Assembly: GCA_032988165.1 (NCBI GenBank)
Contig: JANTQF010000335.1
Span: 1 to 38,736 of the forward strand
Direction: 5' to 3'
Origin: Emmonsiellopsis sp. PD_33
Lineage: Eukaryota > Ascomycota > Eurotiomycetes > Onygenales > Ajellomycetaceae
Length of the DNA stretch: 38,736 nucleotides
The notes below the pieces were generated by a model. The model was not told where the DNA came from, did not search any database, and saw only the letters and a program-made list of their open reading frames with translations. Positions 30,048-38,736 of this stretch are shown here, piece by piece. How positions within the stretch are numbered: the stretch's first letter is position 1; each line of letters starts with the position of its first letter. Made by a program: the position numbers and the translations under genes.

Positions 30048-30581
30048 AACTTTCCCTGCTATAATGCAGTTGGAGGCCCGCCAGATTGTGGACACAGCAA
30101 AAATGAAGACACTCTGGCCCTCCATATCTGGGAACATCTAGACCTACGCTTTTTTACAGCGGATGAACCAGATTCAGGAACGACTATTGAAAAATCCGTG
30201 GCCCTCCTCGTGAAAAAGCAAGCAAATTGGGAGGACAAATACCGGCGCCCACTGTACCGTGAGTTTAATCGTCCAAACCAACAAGAAGGCCCAAGTAATA
30301 TCGCTCTCCTCTTGCATCAGGACTCAAGTCAAACATCGTTCATGTAGCCAACCATAGGCCACATCAACGAAGCGCTAGGACCCTATCCGTGTGCCCATGG
30401 AGAAGGATTCCGGTATACTACTTTTACAAAGTGCAGAACAGCCCTCCAAGTTAGGCCATCGATTCCGCAGCGCCTTCAACACCCAATGCCACAGCAAGAA
30501 ACAAGTCACTATCTCCATACGGAAGGGGATATTGTGCGCGTCTCAGCGATGCAGCTCCCTCAAATTTTTATACTCTATTGA
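30048..30581 (+). pseudogene. Decayed coding fragment with one in-frame TAG
   Basis: One frame is open from about 30048 to 30344 (LALHIWEHLDLRFFTADE, LLVKKQANWEDKYRRPL), meets TAG at 30345-30347, then continues open to TGA at 30579-30581 (GHINEALGPYPCAHGEGF, HYLHTEGDIVRVSAM). The TAG is one C-to-T step from CAG. An alternative is a real intron starting at GTGAGT near 30259, but its acceptors put the second half out of frame. No start codon is visible and I do not recognise the family. Confidence 0.35.
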
Positions 30582-31274
30582 CCCATGATTCTGGGTTATA
30601 CTCACTGACTGTTTTAATTGGACAGGGTGGGGATTGGGAAATACCTAGAGTAAGAAACCCCGTTAATCCCTTCTAATTGATACTAGTAGTTAATATACAC
30701 TTACTTTTAATCATAGGGAGCTTTTTTAAAATGGATGAAGCCGGGCAAGCTTGTGCTGCGGCTGCAGGCACCATGCCCAGGTGGTTGGTCCCAAAAGCGA
30801 TGGTCACCCTCCATCCAGCGCTTTCTCAGCTATTCACGAGCTCTACCGCTCAGCATACTCGGTGAACGAAATCGATTCCTAGAGATCCGTGATGACCGTT
30901 TTGATCTCAGATGACAAGGAGGGTACCTTGAAATATGCAATACCAAACCCTGATAAGTCCTCCTGGGAACTAGTAACTGACCACTATGCTCACTTCATTT
31001 ACTGGGTTTGCAAGCATATGCTCACACATGTGGATAGCACCTTACTAATACAAGTGCTTCAATTACCTGCTGGACTCACCTCCTGTACCCTATCCTGAAC
31101 GTCCGAGTAAGTGCCCAAGATGCTGGTTGAAGTATGTAGCTGGCCTCGCACCGTCAAACTCTTTGTTTAGGACCTTTTTAAGAGGAGGTAGAGATATGCC
31201 TTGCGGATATACGAAGATTCTGAACCGGGAAGAAGCAGTAAAATGCACAGCATTGCTTCAATAAACGCGCAAAC
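30582..31274. other. Gene-free or decayed stretch
   Basis: About 690 bp. A forward frame near 30730-30930 reads plausibly (RALPLSILGERNRFLEI) but lacks start and context. Several stop-broken frames follow. It lies between two decayed fragments and probably belongs with them. Confidence 0.3.
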
Positions 31275-31535
31275 ATGACACCTAATGCGCTGAAAAAGGG
31301 GTGTTGCGATGTGATACAGGTGCGGCACCCGTACAGTACTAATATCTCCGGAAACAACGTCCAGAATTTCGTGGTGAACGAAACAACTCCACCAGGGGGT
31401 CAGAATCAAGACCCTGTCATCAAAGGGAAGCCCATGGTTATCGCAAGGTATCTACCTCAGCAAATTGGACAAATGACACTTTGTTACCTTTCCGAAGTAC
31501 AATCACTACCTCTACTGCAAGTTGGCCGATACTAA
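31275..31535 (+). pseudogene. Fragment resembling the pre-helicase region of fungal RecQ/TLH-like elements
   Basis: An 86-codon frame reads NALKKGCCDVIQVRHPY, then VQNFVVNETTPPGGQNQ and GKPMVIARYLPQQIGQMTL, ending CYLSEVQ. The segment G-x-PM-V-I-A-R-YLP--I/VG-x-x-x-x-YL resembles, from memory, the stretch just before the DEAD-like helicase domain in large telomere-linked helicase or OrsD-type fungal proteins, where it reads roughly RYLP-VG-LL-YL. Nothing of a helicase domain follows here. If correct, this is a truncated repeat remnant. The similarity is short and needs a profile search. Confidence 0.3.
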
Positions 31536-32847
31536 TGCCAGTAAACCACCAGCTCTCATGTTGTCTGCACATCGCGAAACACCCACCCCCAGGTCAGCGA
31601 CAGCCAGCTCGCATATTCCGCCGGCCAGGTGAGAGAAGCCAGCCAGGGACCTGCCCATTGGACCTTGTACGTCGACGAGGGGAAAAAAAAAACCGAACGA
31701 ACACCCTGCCCCTTTCGGAAATCAGCTTTCCGACAAACGCTTATTTAACCACCGAGAGAAGCATCTATCCCAGACGCAAAAGGAGCTGGGCTGGAGAGAG
31801 AGAGAGAGAGTATTTATCTCCCAACGAGAGCCAACAAATTCCATTTTCGATACCCATAAATATTTTTGTCTGGACGCTGACGGTCGACCATTCGTTTCAC
31901 CGTTATTGGGCAGCGAGTTTCGCGGGAAAAAAAAATAGCCTGGAACTGGCACCGGTAACGGCAAGCATAAAGCGAAAATGAATGACCTGAGCCGAGCCTA
32001 CATACAAATAAAAGTGGCATCCCTTGTCTCATCCATCCCACGCAGTTGAGATATTTGCTAATCAGTGTCTCCGGGATATTTAAAAGGGTCAGCGTGAAAA
32101 GAGCAAGGCAAGCAAGCCATGGGGTGTATACTGCATTGCCATTCCTTATCCCCCACCCCCCCCTTTTCATCACTATTACCTAAGGTTCTTCTAGATACTG
32201 ACCGCAGAGCAAGGACATGTGAGAGATGAGCCCTGGATCCATTATCTTACTACATTTTTCATGCATATGGGTAAATATATAAATAGCATATCATATCGAA
32301 TCAGATAGTTAACCACCATACACGGAAGAAAATAGAGCAAGAAATGCGAAAACAGAAGGAAAAAAAAGAAACATCTAACCAACTGCGCACTGCACTGATC
32401 AAAACTTAAAATTATTTTTCAATTCTCTTCTTTGCTTGCTTTGCCATGTTTTGTTTGTGTTGGCATTCGTGTCTGTTATGTTGATTTGATTTAGGTAGTG
32501 TTTTTTTTGGGGGGGCTTGTTCACTTATTCATCTTTTTTCATTTTAACAAAAAAAGAGAAGAAAAAGGAAAATAGAGAAGAAAAAAACTTTCCCGGTTCG
32601 CTAAAATAGAAAATAGAAATCAAGGTCGAGGAAAAGTTAAGAGAAAAAGGGGGTCGCGGAGTGAGAGACGGGGAGGAAGGTGGGGGGGGGAGAGAAAGGG
32701 AGGTTGGGGGAAATAGCTCAACAAATTTCAGGGCGGTGGTGGAAAGAAGCGCAATAGCAAGAAACAGATGAGACAAAGTTTCCCTGTAACCCACTCCTCC
32801 GATCTAAAAAGCAAAATGGTACTCTTTTTTCAATTTTTGTCTTTCGT
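31536..32847. other. Intergenic region and 14-3-3 3' UTR
   Basis: About 1.3 kb. A GA repeat lies at 31793-31810. From about 32540 to 32711 the plus strand is almost all purine, so the 14-3-3 transcript, read from the minus strand, has a long pyrimidine-rich 3' region. No gene was found. Confidence 0.5.
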
Positions 32848-33934
32848 CTACTCAGCAGCCTTGGGCGCCTCCTCAGCGGGGGCGGCGGCCTCCTCCTTTG
32901 GCTCAGCGGGAGCAGCTGCTTGCTCGGGAGCAGGCTCGGCCTCGGACGACGTCCAGAGAGTCTTGGGGGATGAGTTAGATATTGACTTTGTACTAGGGGA
33001 GCATGGATGACACGTACCAGGTTATCTCTCAGGAGTTGCATGATAAGGGTGGAGTCCTTGTAGCTCTCTTCGCTCAATGTGTCGAGTTCTATAAGCTGAG
33101 TTAGTCTTTCGATCCCATCTAAACAAGAATAGCCTGGGAATTGAATACATACCAGCAATGGCGTCATCGAAAGCTTGCTTGGCAAGGTGGCATGCACGGT
33201 CTGGGGCATTCAGGATTTCGTAGTAGAAGACGGAGAAGTTGAGGGCAAGACCCAGACGGATGGGGTGGGTTGGGGCAAGATCGGTCTGAGCAACCTCAGT
33301 CGCGTTCTTGTAAGCCTCGAGCGACTTCTCAGCGGAGGTCTTGCGCTTGTCGCCAGTAGCGAACTCGGCAAGGTAGCGGTGGTAGTCTCCCTTCCTGTGA
33401 TTGAGATGTGGGTTAGAAAATGGTACAGTTACCGAGACCAAGACTGGATATCAAAATCTTCCAACGGGATATCAAAGAAAGGGGGGATGGATGCCTACAT
33501 CTTGTGGTAGAAGACCTTGGACTCGCCAGTCTCAGCGGAGGCAATGAGATGCTTGTCGAGAACATCCAGGATGTCTTCGCAGATCTTGGCCAATTCGGCC
33601 TCGATCTTTTGGCGGTACTCCTTGATGAGAGCAACCTGCGACTCGTTGCCTTTCGACTCCTCCTTCTGCTCGATCGAGGTGACAATTCTCCAGGAGGCAC
33701 GTCGGGCACCAATGACGTTCTTATAGGCAACGGAAAGGAGATTGCGCTCTTCGACAGATAGTTCCTTGTCTGCAGAAGCAACGATCTTCATGTTCTCCAC
33801 CATTTCTACTCCAAAGTCAACATTTGCCTGGCTGCTGGGGTGTTTTGAGAGATGACGGGCGAGGAGTACGGACCTTCGTAGCGCTCGGCCTGCTCGGCCA
33901 GCTTGGCGAGATATACAGCATCTTCGTAACCCAT
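32848..33934 (-). CDS. artA: 14-3-3 protein (ArtA/Bmh type)
   Basis: 14-3-3 dimers bind phospho-Ser/Thr motifs and control signalling, septation and polarity in fungi. Minus-strand exons are 33934-33874, 33805-33499, 33394-33153, 33088-33018 and 32961-32848, giving 264 residues. It begins MGYEDAVYLAKLAEQAERYE. Both family signatures are intact: RNLLSVAYKNV in exon 2, and YKDSTLIMQLLRDNLTLW across the exon 4/5 join. The phosphopeptide-pocket elements KNVIGARRASWR and LGLALNFSVFYYEIL are present. The C-terminal tail is the usual variable acidic Ala/Pro/Glu segment. Intron 1 has an atypical donor, GTCCGT; the others are GTAGGC, GTATGT and GTACGT. The third acceptor is TATAG, which gives the conserved AIAELDTL. 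Length is normal for the family. Confidence 0.96.
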
Positions 33935-35505
33935 TGTGAATTGAGGTTCCTGGAGGCGTGTGTTAGCGCGGAAAGAAGCAGAATTGGCTGGCATGTGTGT
34001 TTAGCGGCTGATCAGCGGCTCGAAGACGAGGGCGAAATGGGAAAGAGGGGTTGGAAAGGAGGGAAACCATCGCGTGTGTGGGCTCCCAGGGCGCGGGATC
34101 ACCGTCTGAATCCCGGGCCGATGCGAACAACGCATATACACGGACGAAATACAGGGGAACGATGGGGGATAAGGGGTATGGGGGTGTTTTTCAGTGCGGT
34201 CCCGGCGCGGTCCAGAGGTTGCTGTGACACCGGACTCGACCAAAACTCAACAAAACAAAAGGGCACGATGCATATCAGACGGGCCAGGGAGACGGCAGCA
34301 GCGTATACAGAGACAGGACAATAGCAGAAGAATGCGATTCCGGGGGTAGAGCAGCGGACAGGGCTGGCAGGGCGCTGGGGGGCCGATTGAGGCGGCTGGC
34401 GTGGAAGGCAATGGAAACACACACAAACAGAGAGACGTACCTGAAAGGACAACGCGTGGCAAAACAGAGGAGGGGAGGACGAGCAGAGAGTCGGAGCGGG
34501 CAGCTGGATGGGCGCAGGGGACTGGAGCGGGAAGCGTGGGCGGACGGGGTGAAGCAGAAGTTGAGCGAGGTGAGGAGAGAGAGTTGGGGGAAAGTTGGAT
34601 GAAGATAGAGGCGGTTAGCGTCAACGGGGGCGTGTGGAGTGCGATCAGGTGGTTGAGGCTGAGTCAGCAGCGGCCAGTATGCCCACGCCCGGTCTTGTTG
34701 CCACGCCATAGCAATGATATTATCTGTCTATGTATTCTCTGATTTCTGTATTTGAGTCCTTCTCTATCTCTGCCTGCAATTCCCGTAGCTTCCACCCCTC
34801 TCATCTCAGTACATGTCCTTACTATTGATATGGTACCCAGCAATGTGAAACGCGCGGATTTGCCAAATCCCTTCCAATGTGCGGCTGCATGGCCCAAGGA
34901 CTGTCCCACTCCAGTGTATTATTTCCCTCCTGGCACAATCAGTCACCGCCGTCGCTAAATCTAGGGGCAATGGATGCCTTTATGCGGACTGACTGCCCAG
35001 GCTCTGCGGCTGTATTGGGTTCTGATGGGTTGAATTCTTGCATATGGATGAGGCTGCCTTGGCCTGTAAACAGACGATTTTCCAACGCTAAAAAGAACCA
35101 CTGTGCAGTGTGCAGTCCCTTCATTTTATTTGTTTTTCCTCTCTCTCTTTGTATTTGCTCTGCCTGTAAGTGGGAATAATAATTGTGCTGGGACAGGCAT
35201 TCCTTGGAACAGCGCCTCTGGATGGAAGTCGAAAGAATCTCCCGTACCCCACCTCCCCGCTTCGACACACACACACATCCCCTTGGCTGATCTCAGCGCA
35301 GGGTCTCACACCGAGAACTTGATAGTACTCTTGAGGCCGACAGATATATAATGGAGAATCTGCAGACCAGGGGAGAAACAGAATCATTGTCAGGAGCAAA
35401 TCCATGAAGGGTTTCGGGTATGGCCTGCAACCTCTGGGGAAGATCGGAGAAGGTCCAAGACTTCAGGGGCGTCATACTGCAGTTATGGAGCCAGAGATAG
35501 CCGCG
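33935..35505. promoter_or_regulatory. Upstream region of the 14-3-3 gene
   Basis: About 1.57 kb. The first ~700 bp upstream of the ATG is pyrimidine-rich on the minus strand, consistent with a long leader and strong promoter. Antisense and sense frames there (up to 166 codons) have low-complexity composition and no motif. A CA repeat lies near 35266-35278. Nothing else was identified before the transposon. Confidence 0.45.
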
Positions 35506-35507
35506 TA

Positions 35508-35565
35508 CAGTCCTACGCCAGAAGTTTGCATATCCCCTCTGCCACGCTAGGCCCAAAGTAGTATA
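35508..35565 (+). repeat. Left terminal inverted repeat of the Tc1/mariner element
   Basis: Fifty-eight bases starting CAGTCCTACGCCAGAAG. It matches the complement of the right end except for G instead of A at 35546. The TA duplication precedes it. Confidence 0.93.
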
Positions 35566-35699
35566 AATCCATCTAGTTAGTAGGCAATCTAGAGTCACAT
35601 GACATTTGTTTACATACATAGGGGGGAGTATACACACCACCATCAATGTGTTTGATACCATCCACTACAGCTACACCACCTCTTATTCTACCATCTAAG

Positions 35700-36837
35700 A
35701 TGGCCTGGGGCAAGGAGCTGAGCCCTCAGCTGTGTTCTTGTCTATGTGAACTCTGAGATGCCCACTTTTCTTACACCAAGATCCATCAAATGCACCCAGA
35801 AATTCCTTTGGGCACTATCTGAAGCACTATCCACCAATCCACAGAATGTGCCAATCAAGTGTCAAAACCACAATTAGGGAGGCTAAGAATTCTGTCTGAT
35901 GAAGAGAGAGATCATCTCTATAATGTAGCTATTCATGTCAATCCCTATATATCTGTTTCTGACCTCTGTGGTGAAGTAGATGACAAAGTCAAAAAATGGT
36001 CTATACAATGATTAATGAATGAGATGGGAAGATGGAAGTGGATTCAATGAGTATGGCTAGAAATCAAGGATCACCATGCTGCTCAGCACCTTGCCTGGGC
36101 ATTATGTTACAAGAACTACACAGTTGATGATTGGAAGAAAGTCAGATGGTCAGATGAATGTACAGTTGAATGTGGAGCTGATATAGCTTCTAAATGGATA
36201 TATTTATAGCTGGCAGAATAGCTTATTCAATGTGATGTTAAGAAGATATGGTGTGGAAAATTGGTGAAAAAGATGCTCTGGATGGCATTTGGGCATGACT
36301 ACTGAACTAGCCTATTACCACTGGATGGGGATTCTGAAGCTCCTTGGGGTGGAGTATCAGCTTGAGTATGATTTTTCTATGTAATCTTGATATTCTGAAT
36401 GGAAAAAGCTTGCTATATTATATGGAAACTAACAGGTGATTTCTATATAGGTTATCTGTAAGGTATACTGAGCATTCCTTCCAACAATCCTTCAACCTGG
36501 AGATACCTTCATGCATGATAATGCTTCTGTTTATATAGCATGAATAATATTGCAAACACTACATGAGATGCAAGTAAATGTGATGAACTGGCTGCCCTAC
36601 TCCCTGGATCTAAATCCCATTGAAAATCTCTGGGCCATAATGAAGAAGGAAATCTATTGACTATGCCCAGACCTGGAGTTTGCAGATGATACAGTGGATA
36701 CACTGCAACTATTAATTGAGACAGCAAAAGAGGCCTGGAATTTGATTGATGACCATATCTTGTATAATCTGGCTATTACCATGCCAAACCAGGTGGCAGC
36801 AATTATTCAAGCAGATGGATGGTATACAAAATACTAG
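35700..36837 (+). pseudogene. DD34E transposase pseudogene
   Basis: Tc1/mariner transposases cut and paste the element through a DDE catalytic triad. The frame starts at an ATG (35700) and shows the N-terminal helix-turn-helix region (HQMHPEIPLGTI). The first catalytic Asp is in WSDE (about 36156), the second in HDNAS (about 36516), and the Glu in DLNPIENLWAIM (about 36622). Exactly 34 positions separate the second Asp and the Glu. Multiple TGA and TAG codons break it, and start and end are in different frames, so at least one frameshift exists. No functional protein can be made. Confidence 0.88.
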
Positions 36838-36844
36838 ATATATT

Positions 36845-36873
36845 GTAGTGTAGCAGTGTAGCAGTGTAGCAGC
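36845..36873. repeat. GTGTAGCA tandem repeat inside the transposon
   Basis: About three 8-bp units just after the transposase stop. This is probably replication slippage. Confidence 0.7.
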
Positions 36874-36917
36874 AAATTAATTAATTAGGGCTTTTAGCCT
36901 ATAAACTGTGACCTGAC

Positions 36918-36975
36918 TATACTACTTTGGGCCTAGTGTGGCAGAGGGGATATGCAAACTTCTGGCGTAGGACTG
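36918..36975 (-). repeat. Right terminal inverted repeat of the Tc1/mariner element
   Basis: Mirror of the left repeat, ending GGCGTAGGACTG, followed by TA at 36976-36977. Confidence 0.93.
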
Positions 36976-36977
36976 TA

Positions 36978-37445
36978 CCTTCAGCCTAGACGTAGAGATT
37001 AGCAACTCCCGCGCAGGACGTCCCATCAGCCACAAGCAGAATCACCATATCACAGCCCATGTATCAGTCCACAGTCCACAGTCCACAACATGCCACTCAC
37101 CGCGTTTCAACAGGCGTAGTCTTCTTGCTGCGGACAGTGGCAACTGATGTCACGTGGGGTGCTGAGTCAGGAATGACGCGCGTGGCCTGATCGGGGCAAG
37201 TCCAAATCCCAAGTTGCCTGCGCCAAACAAACAAGCTGCGAACCACCGTCATCTCAGTCCACGACATCCCGTCTTTAAATATTTAAATATGTACGCAGTC
37301 CTGCCCAGCCATCCCCGAGACAATCAATCCTCTCTTCCCTGACTGACAAGCTGACCCATCCATCTCTCTCCCGCCAGCCCTCATCTCCAGCCTGCTATCC
37401 GCCAACCTCACCCGCTCCCCTCCCCGACACTTCCAACCTACAACC
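36978..37445. promoter_or_regulatory. Upstream region of the IF1 gene
   Basis: About 470 bp. A TTTAAATATTTAAATA stretch at 37273-37289 may be a TATA-like or AT-rich element. A pyrimidine-rich tract covers the last ~130 bp before the ATG. Confidence 0.45.
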
Positions 37446-38079
37446 ATGCTTCGCCAATCCGCCAGACCTCTGCTCCGCGCAACCCAGCTCCCCCTCAACC
37501 GATCATTCTCTGTTGCTGCCAGAAGAATGGGCGAAGGCGACACTGGCGCTCCCCGGGCCACCGGTGCCATGAAAACAGGGTATGTACAATACATCCCCAA
37601 CTCATCCTTTCCCCCTCGCCCCCCATCCTCGTTTCTGCGTTTTACCACTACGTAGAACCCTTTTGGTCCAGTCCGTGTGCAAAAAGGACGAAATATGGCC
37701 TTCCAATTGCCTATCTGTACAACCAAAGCTGACATATATGAACCCAACCAGAGACTCGTGGACCAAGAAGGAAGCTGCCCAGGAATCCATGTATATCCGG
37801 CAAAAGGAGCTTGAGAAGTACGTTCCCCCCCCCACCCCGCGACTTTTTCATTCAATGGGGAAAATGGAGCATATGAACTAACCAAATCCCCAGGCTCAAG
37901 GATCTGAAGAAGAAACTCGAGGCCCAGCGTAAACACCTCAATGAGCTTGATGCTCACATGTACGTTTTATCCTTAGCCCTCTCCCCAATCACCCAGCCAT
38001 CGTCCAAGCATCAACTAACACCCACTTCTTCCTAACTAGTGACGCCCTCACCAAGGAGCACGGTGGAGAGCAAAACTAA
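37446..38079 (+). CDS. INH1: Mitochondrial F1Fo-ATPase inhibitor IF1
   Basis: IF1 blocks reverse ATP hydrolysis by mitochondrial ATP synthase when the membrane potential collapses. Exons 37446-37579, 37752-37817, 37894-37959 and 38040-38079 encode 101 residues. The N-terminus is a mitochondrial presequence (MLRQSARPLLRATQLPLNRS, rich in Arg and lacking acid). The mature part has GEGDTGAPR, like the yeast SEGSTGTPR, then the inhibitory segment SWTKKEAAQESMYIRQKE and a long dimerising helix (LKDLKKKLEAQRKHLNEL). All three introns are phase 2, and exons 2 and 3 are both exactly 66 bp. Donors are GTATGT, GTACGT and GTACGT, with clear CAG or TAG acceptors and a CTAAC branch site before exon 4. Overall length suits the family. 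Confidence 0.93.
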
Positions 38080-38736
38080 ATTGCCGTCCCATTAGCTTCC
38101 CGCCGTTCTTAGCTCCAATGGGTTGTTGTAACCTCTAGCATTATCACATCTACATCATAACTCTCCTCTCCTGCCCCCCCCTTCTCACCACACCACCCTA
38201 CAGATATTTCTATGTTCTAAAACCGAAATTGAACAGGGTGGAGTGGCTGGGGGGGAAGCATGTCTAATTTTCCTTCTATTTTTTTTTTGTATATAAAGTG
38301 TATACATGCATCTCCTAGCTGGTTTCCTTTTTTTTTATTTTTTTTATCTTAAAAAGCAAAAAGAAAACAAATGGAGCAAATTGTTTCCCGTTCCTGCACT
38401 GTGCTGCATATCAGACAAGACTACATGGGAGAGGAGATTGGAGTGGACAATTGAGGTTCATTTCCTTTTATTTGAATATGCATGCCAACACTATTATTGG
38501 AATATATTGGTGGGGTATTCTTTTGGATACGGTAGCAGAGGAGGAGATGGTTCGTAGGAGATGGCAGCTACATATGCAGGGGAAACAAGCTGTTGGGGTG
38601 GGTGGTATGGGTGTGCCATTTATATGGTACTCCCCCCCCCCCGAAACCAAAATGATACAAACCAAAAGCTTTTTAATTCTCATAACCATCCTATCCACCC
38701 TCTCCCTTACAGCAGCCTACAACCCAAACACCCGGC
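38080..38736. other. Region downstream of IF1 to the window end
   Basis: About 650 bp with the IF1 3' region. T-runs lie at 38280-38288 and about 38329-38345, and an 11-base C run at 38632-38642. Short frames on both strands have no motif. No gene is supported. Confidence 0.45.

Larger units (their letters stand above)
35508..36975 (+). mobile_element. Tc1/mariner-type DNA transposon, complete ends, inactive
   Basis: The element is 1468 bp, bounded by 58-bp terminal inverted repeats that differ at one position, and flanked by TA at 35506-35507 and 36976-36977, the target duplication expected for Tc1/mariner. Termini read CAGTCCTACG and CGTAGGACTG. Inside is a single transposase reading frame on the plus strand, broken by stops. 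The near-identical ends suggest fairly recent insertion, whereas the interior stops, mostly one C-to-T step from CGA or CAG, suggest repeat-induced mutation. It lies between the 14-3-3 and IF1 genes, about 1.57 kb upstream of the 14-3-3 start codon, and interrupts no identified gene. Confidence 0.93.

Noticed and set aside
33824..34709. Several 110-166-codon frames upstream of 14-3-3 on both strands
   Set aside because: They overlap each other in a C/T-biased leader, without motifs or splice logic.
1..38736. CRISPR array, rRNA or complete tRNA gene
   Set aside because: No regularly spaced identical repeats, no rRNA-like blocks, and no full cloverleaf were seen. The only tRNA-like sequence lacks an anticodon arm.

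Overview
The window looks like nuclear DNA of a filamentous ascomycete. Genes have short introns (about 45-140 bp) with GTAnGT-type donors and CTNAC-like branch sites. Cutinase, GH76 and a fungal APH-like kinase occur together, and two repeats show C-to-T decay that resembles repeat-induced point mutation. Protein style points to Eurotiomycetes, probably Onygenales. That placement is inference, not something I could search.

Layout. The left edge (1-376) holds the 5' end of an outward-reading gene behind three ~52-bp repeats, probably the end of a DNA transposon. A 337-residue hypothetical protein (786-1799, minus) follows, then a stop-riddled region (about 3460-4072, minus) and a secreted cutinase (4681-5421). 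Next come Y14/RBM8A with a GC-AG intron (6216-6826), a candidate 58-residue secreted peptide (7373-7600) and a long GH76 enzyme (8146-10047). A four-exon APH-like kinase (11462-12553, minus) and a PD-(D/E)XK nuclease-like gene (13111-14925) are divergent, about 560 bp apart.

From 14926 to 24898 there is a 10-kb desert with no convincing gene. It carries five exact copies of the 9-mer TACGGAGTA. It ends at a short coiled-coil (SCOC) protein gene (24899-25531) with a long pyrimidine-rich leader. After another sparse stretch come a two-exon unknown gene (27884-28425), a degenerate tandem repeat (28727-29030) and decayed coding fragments (30048-31535).

The right end returns to housekeeping genes: 14-3-3 (32848-33934, minus, five exons) and the mitochondrial F1Fo-ATPase inhibitor IF1 (37446-38079, four exons). 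Between them sits a complete but dead Tc1/mariner element (35508-36975) with 58-bp inverted repeats, TA duplications and a DD34E transposase broken by stops.

The genes do not form one pathway. Conserved single-copy genes (Y14, SCOC, 14-3-3, IF1) are interspersed with accessory ones (cutinase, GH76, kinase-like and nuclease-like genes, orphans) and repeat debris. Gene models were spliced by eye. Most exon joins rest on reading frame, GT-AG signals and family alignment from memory.
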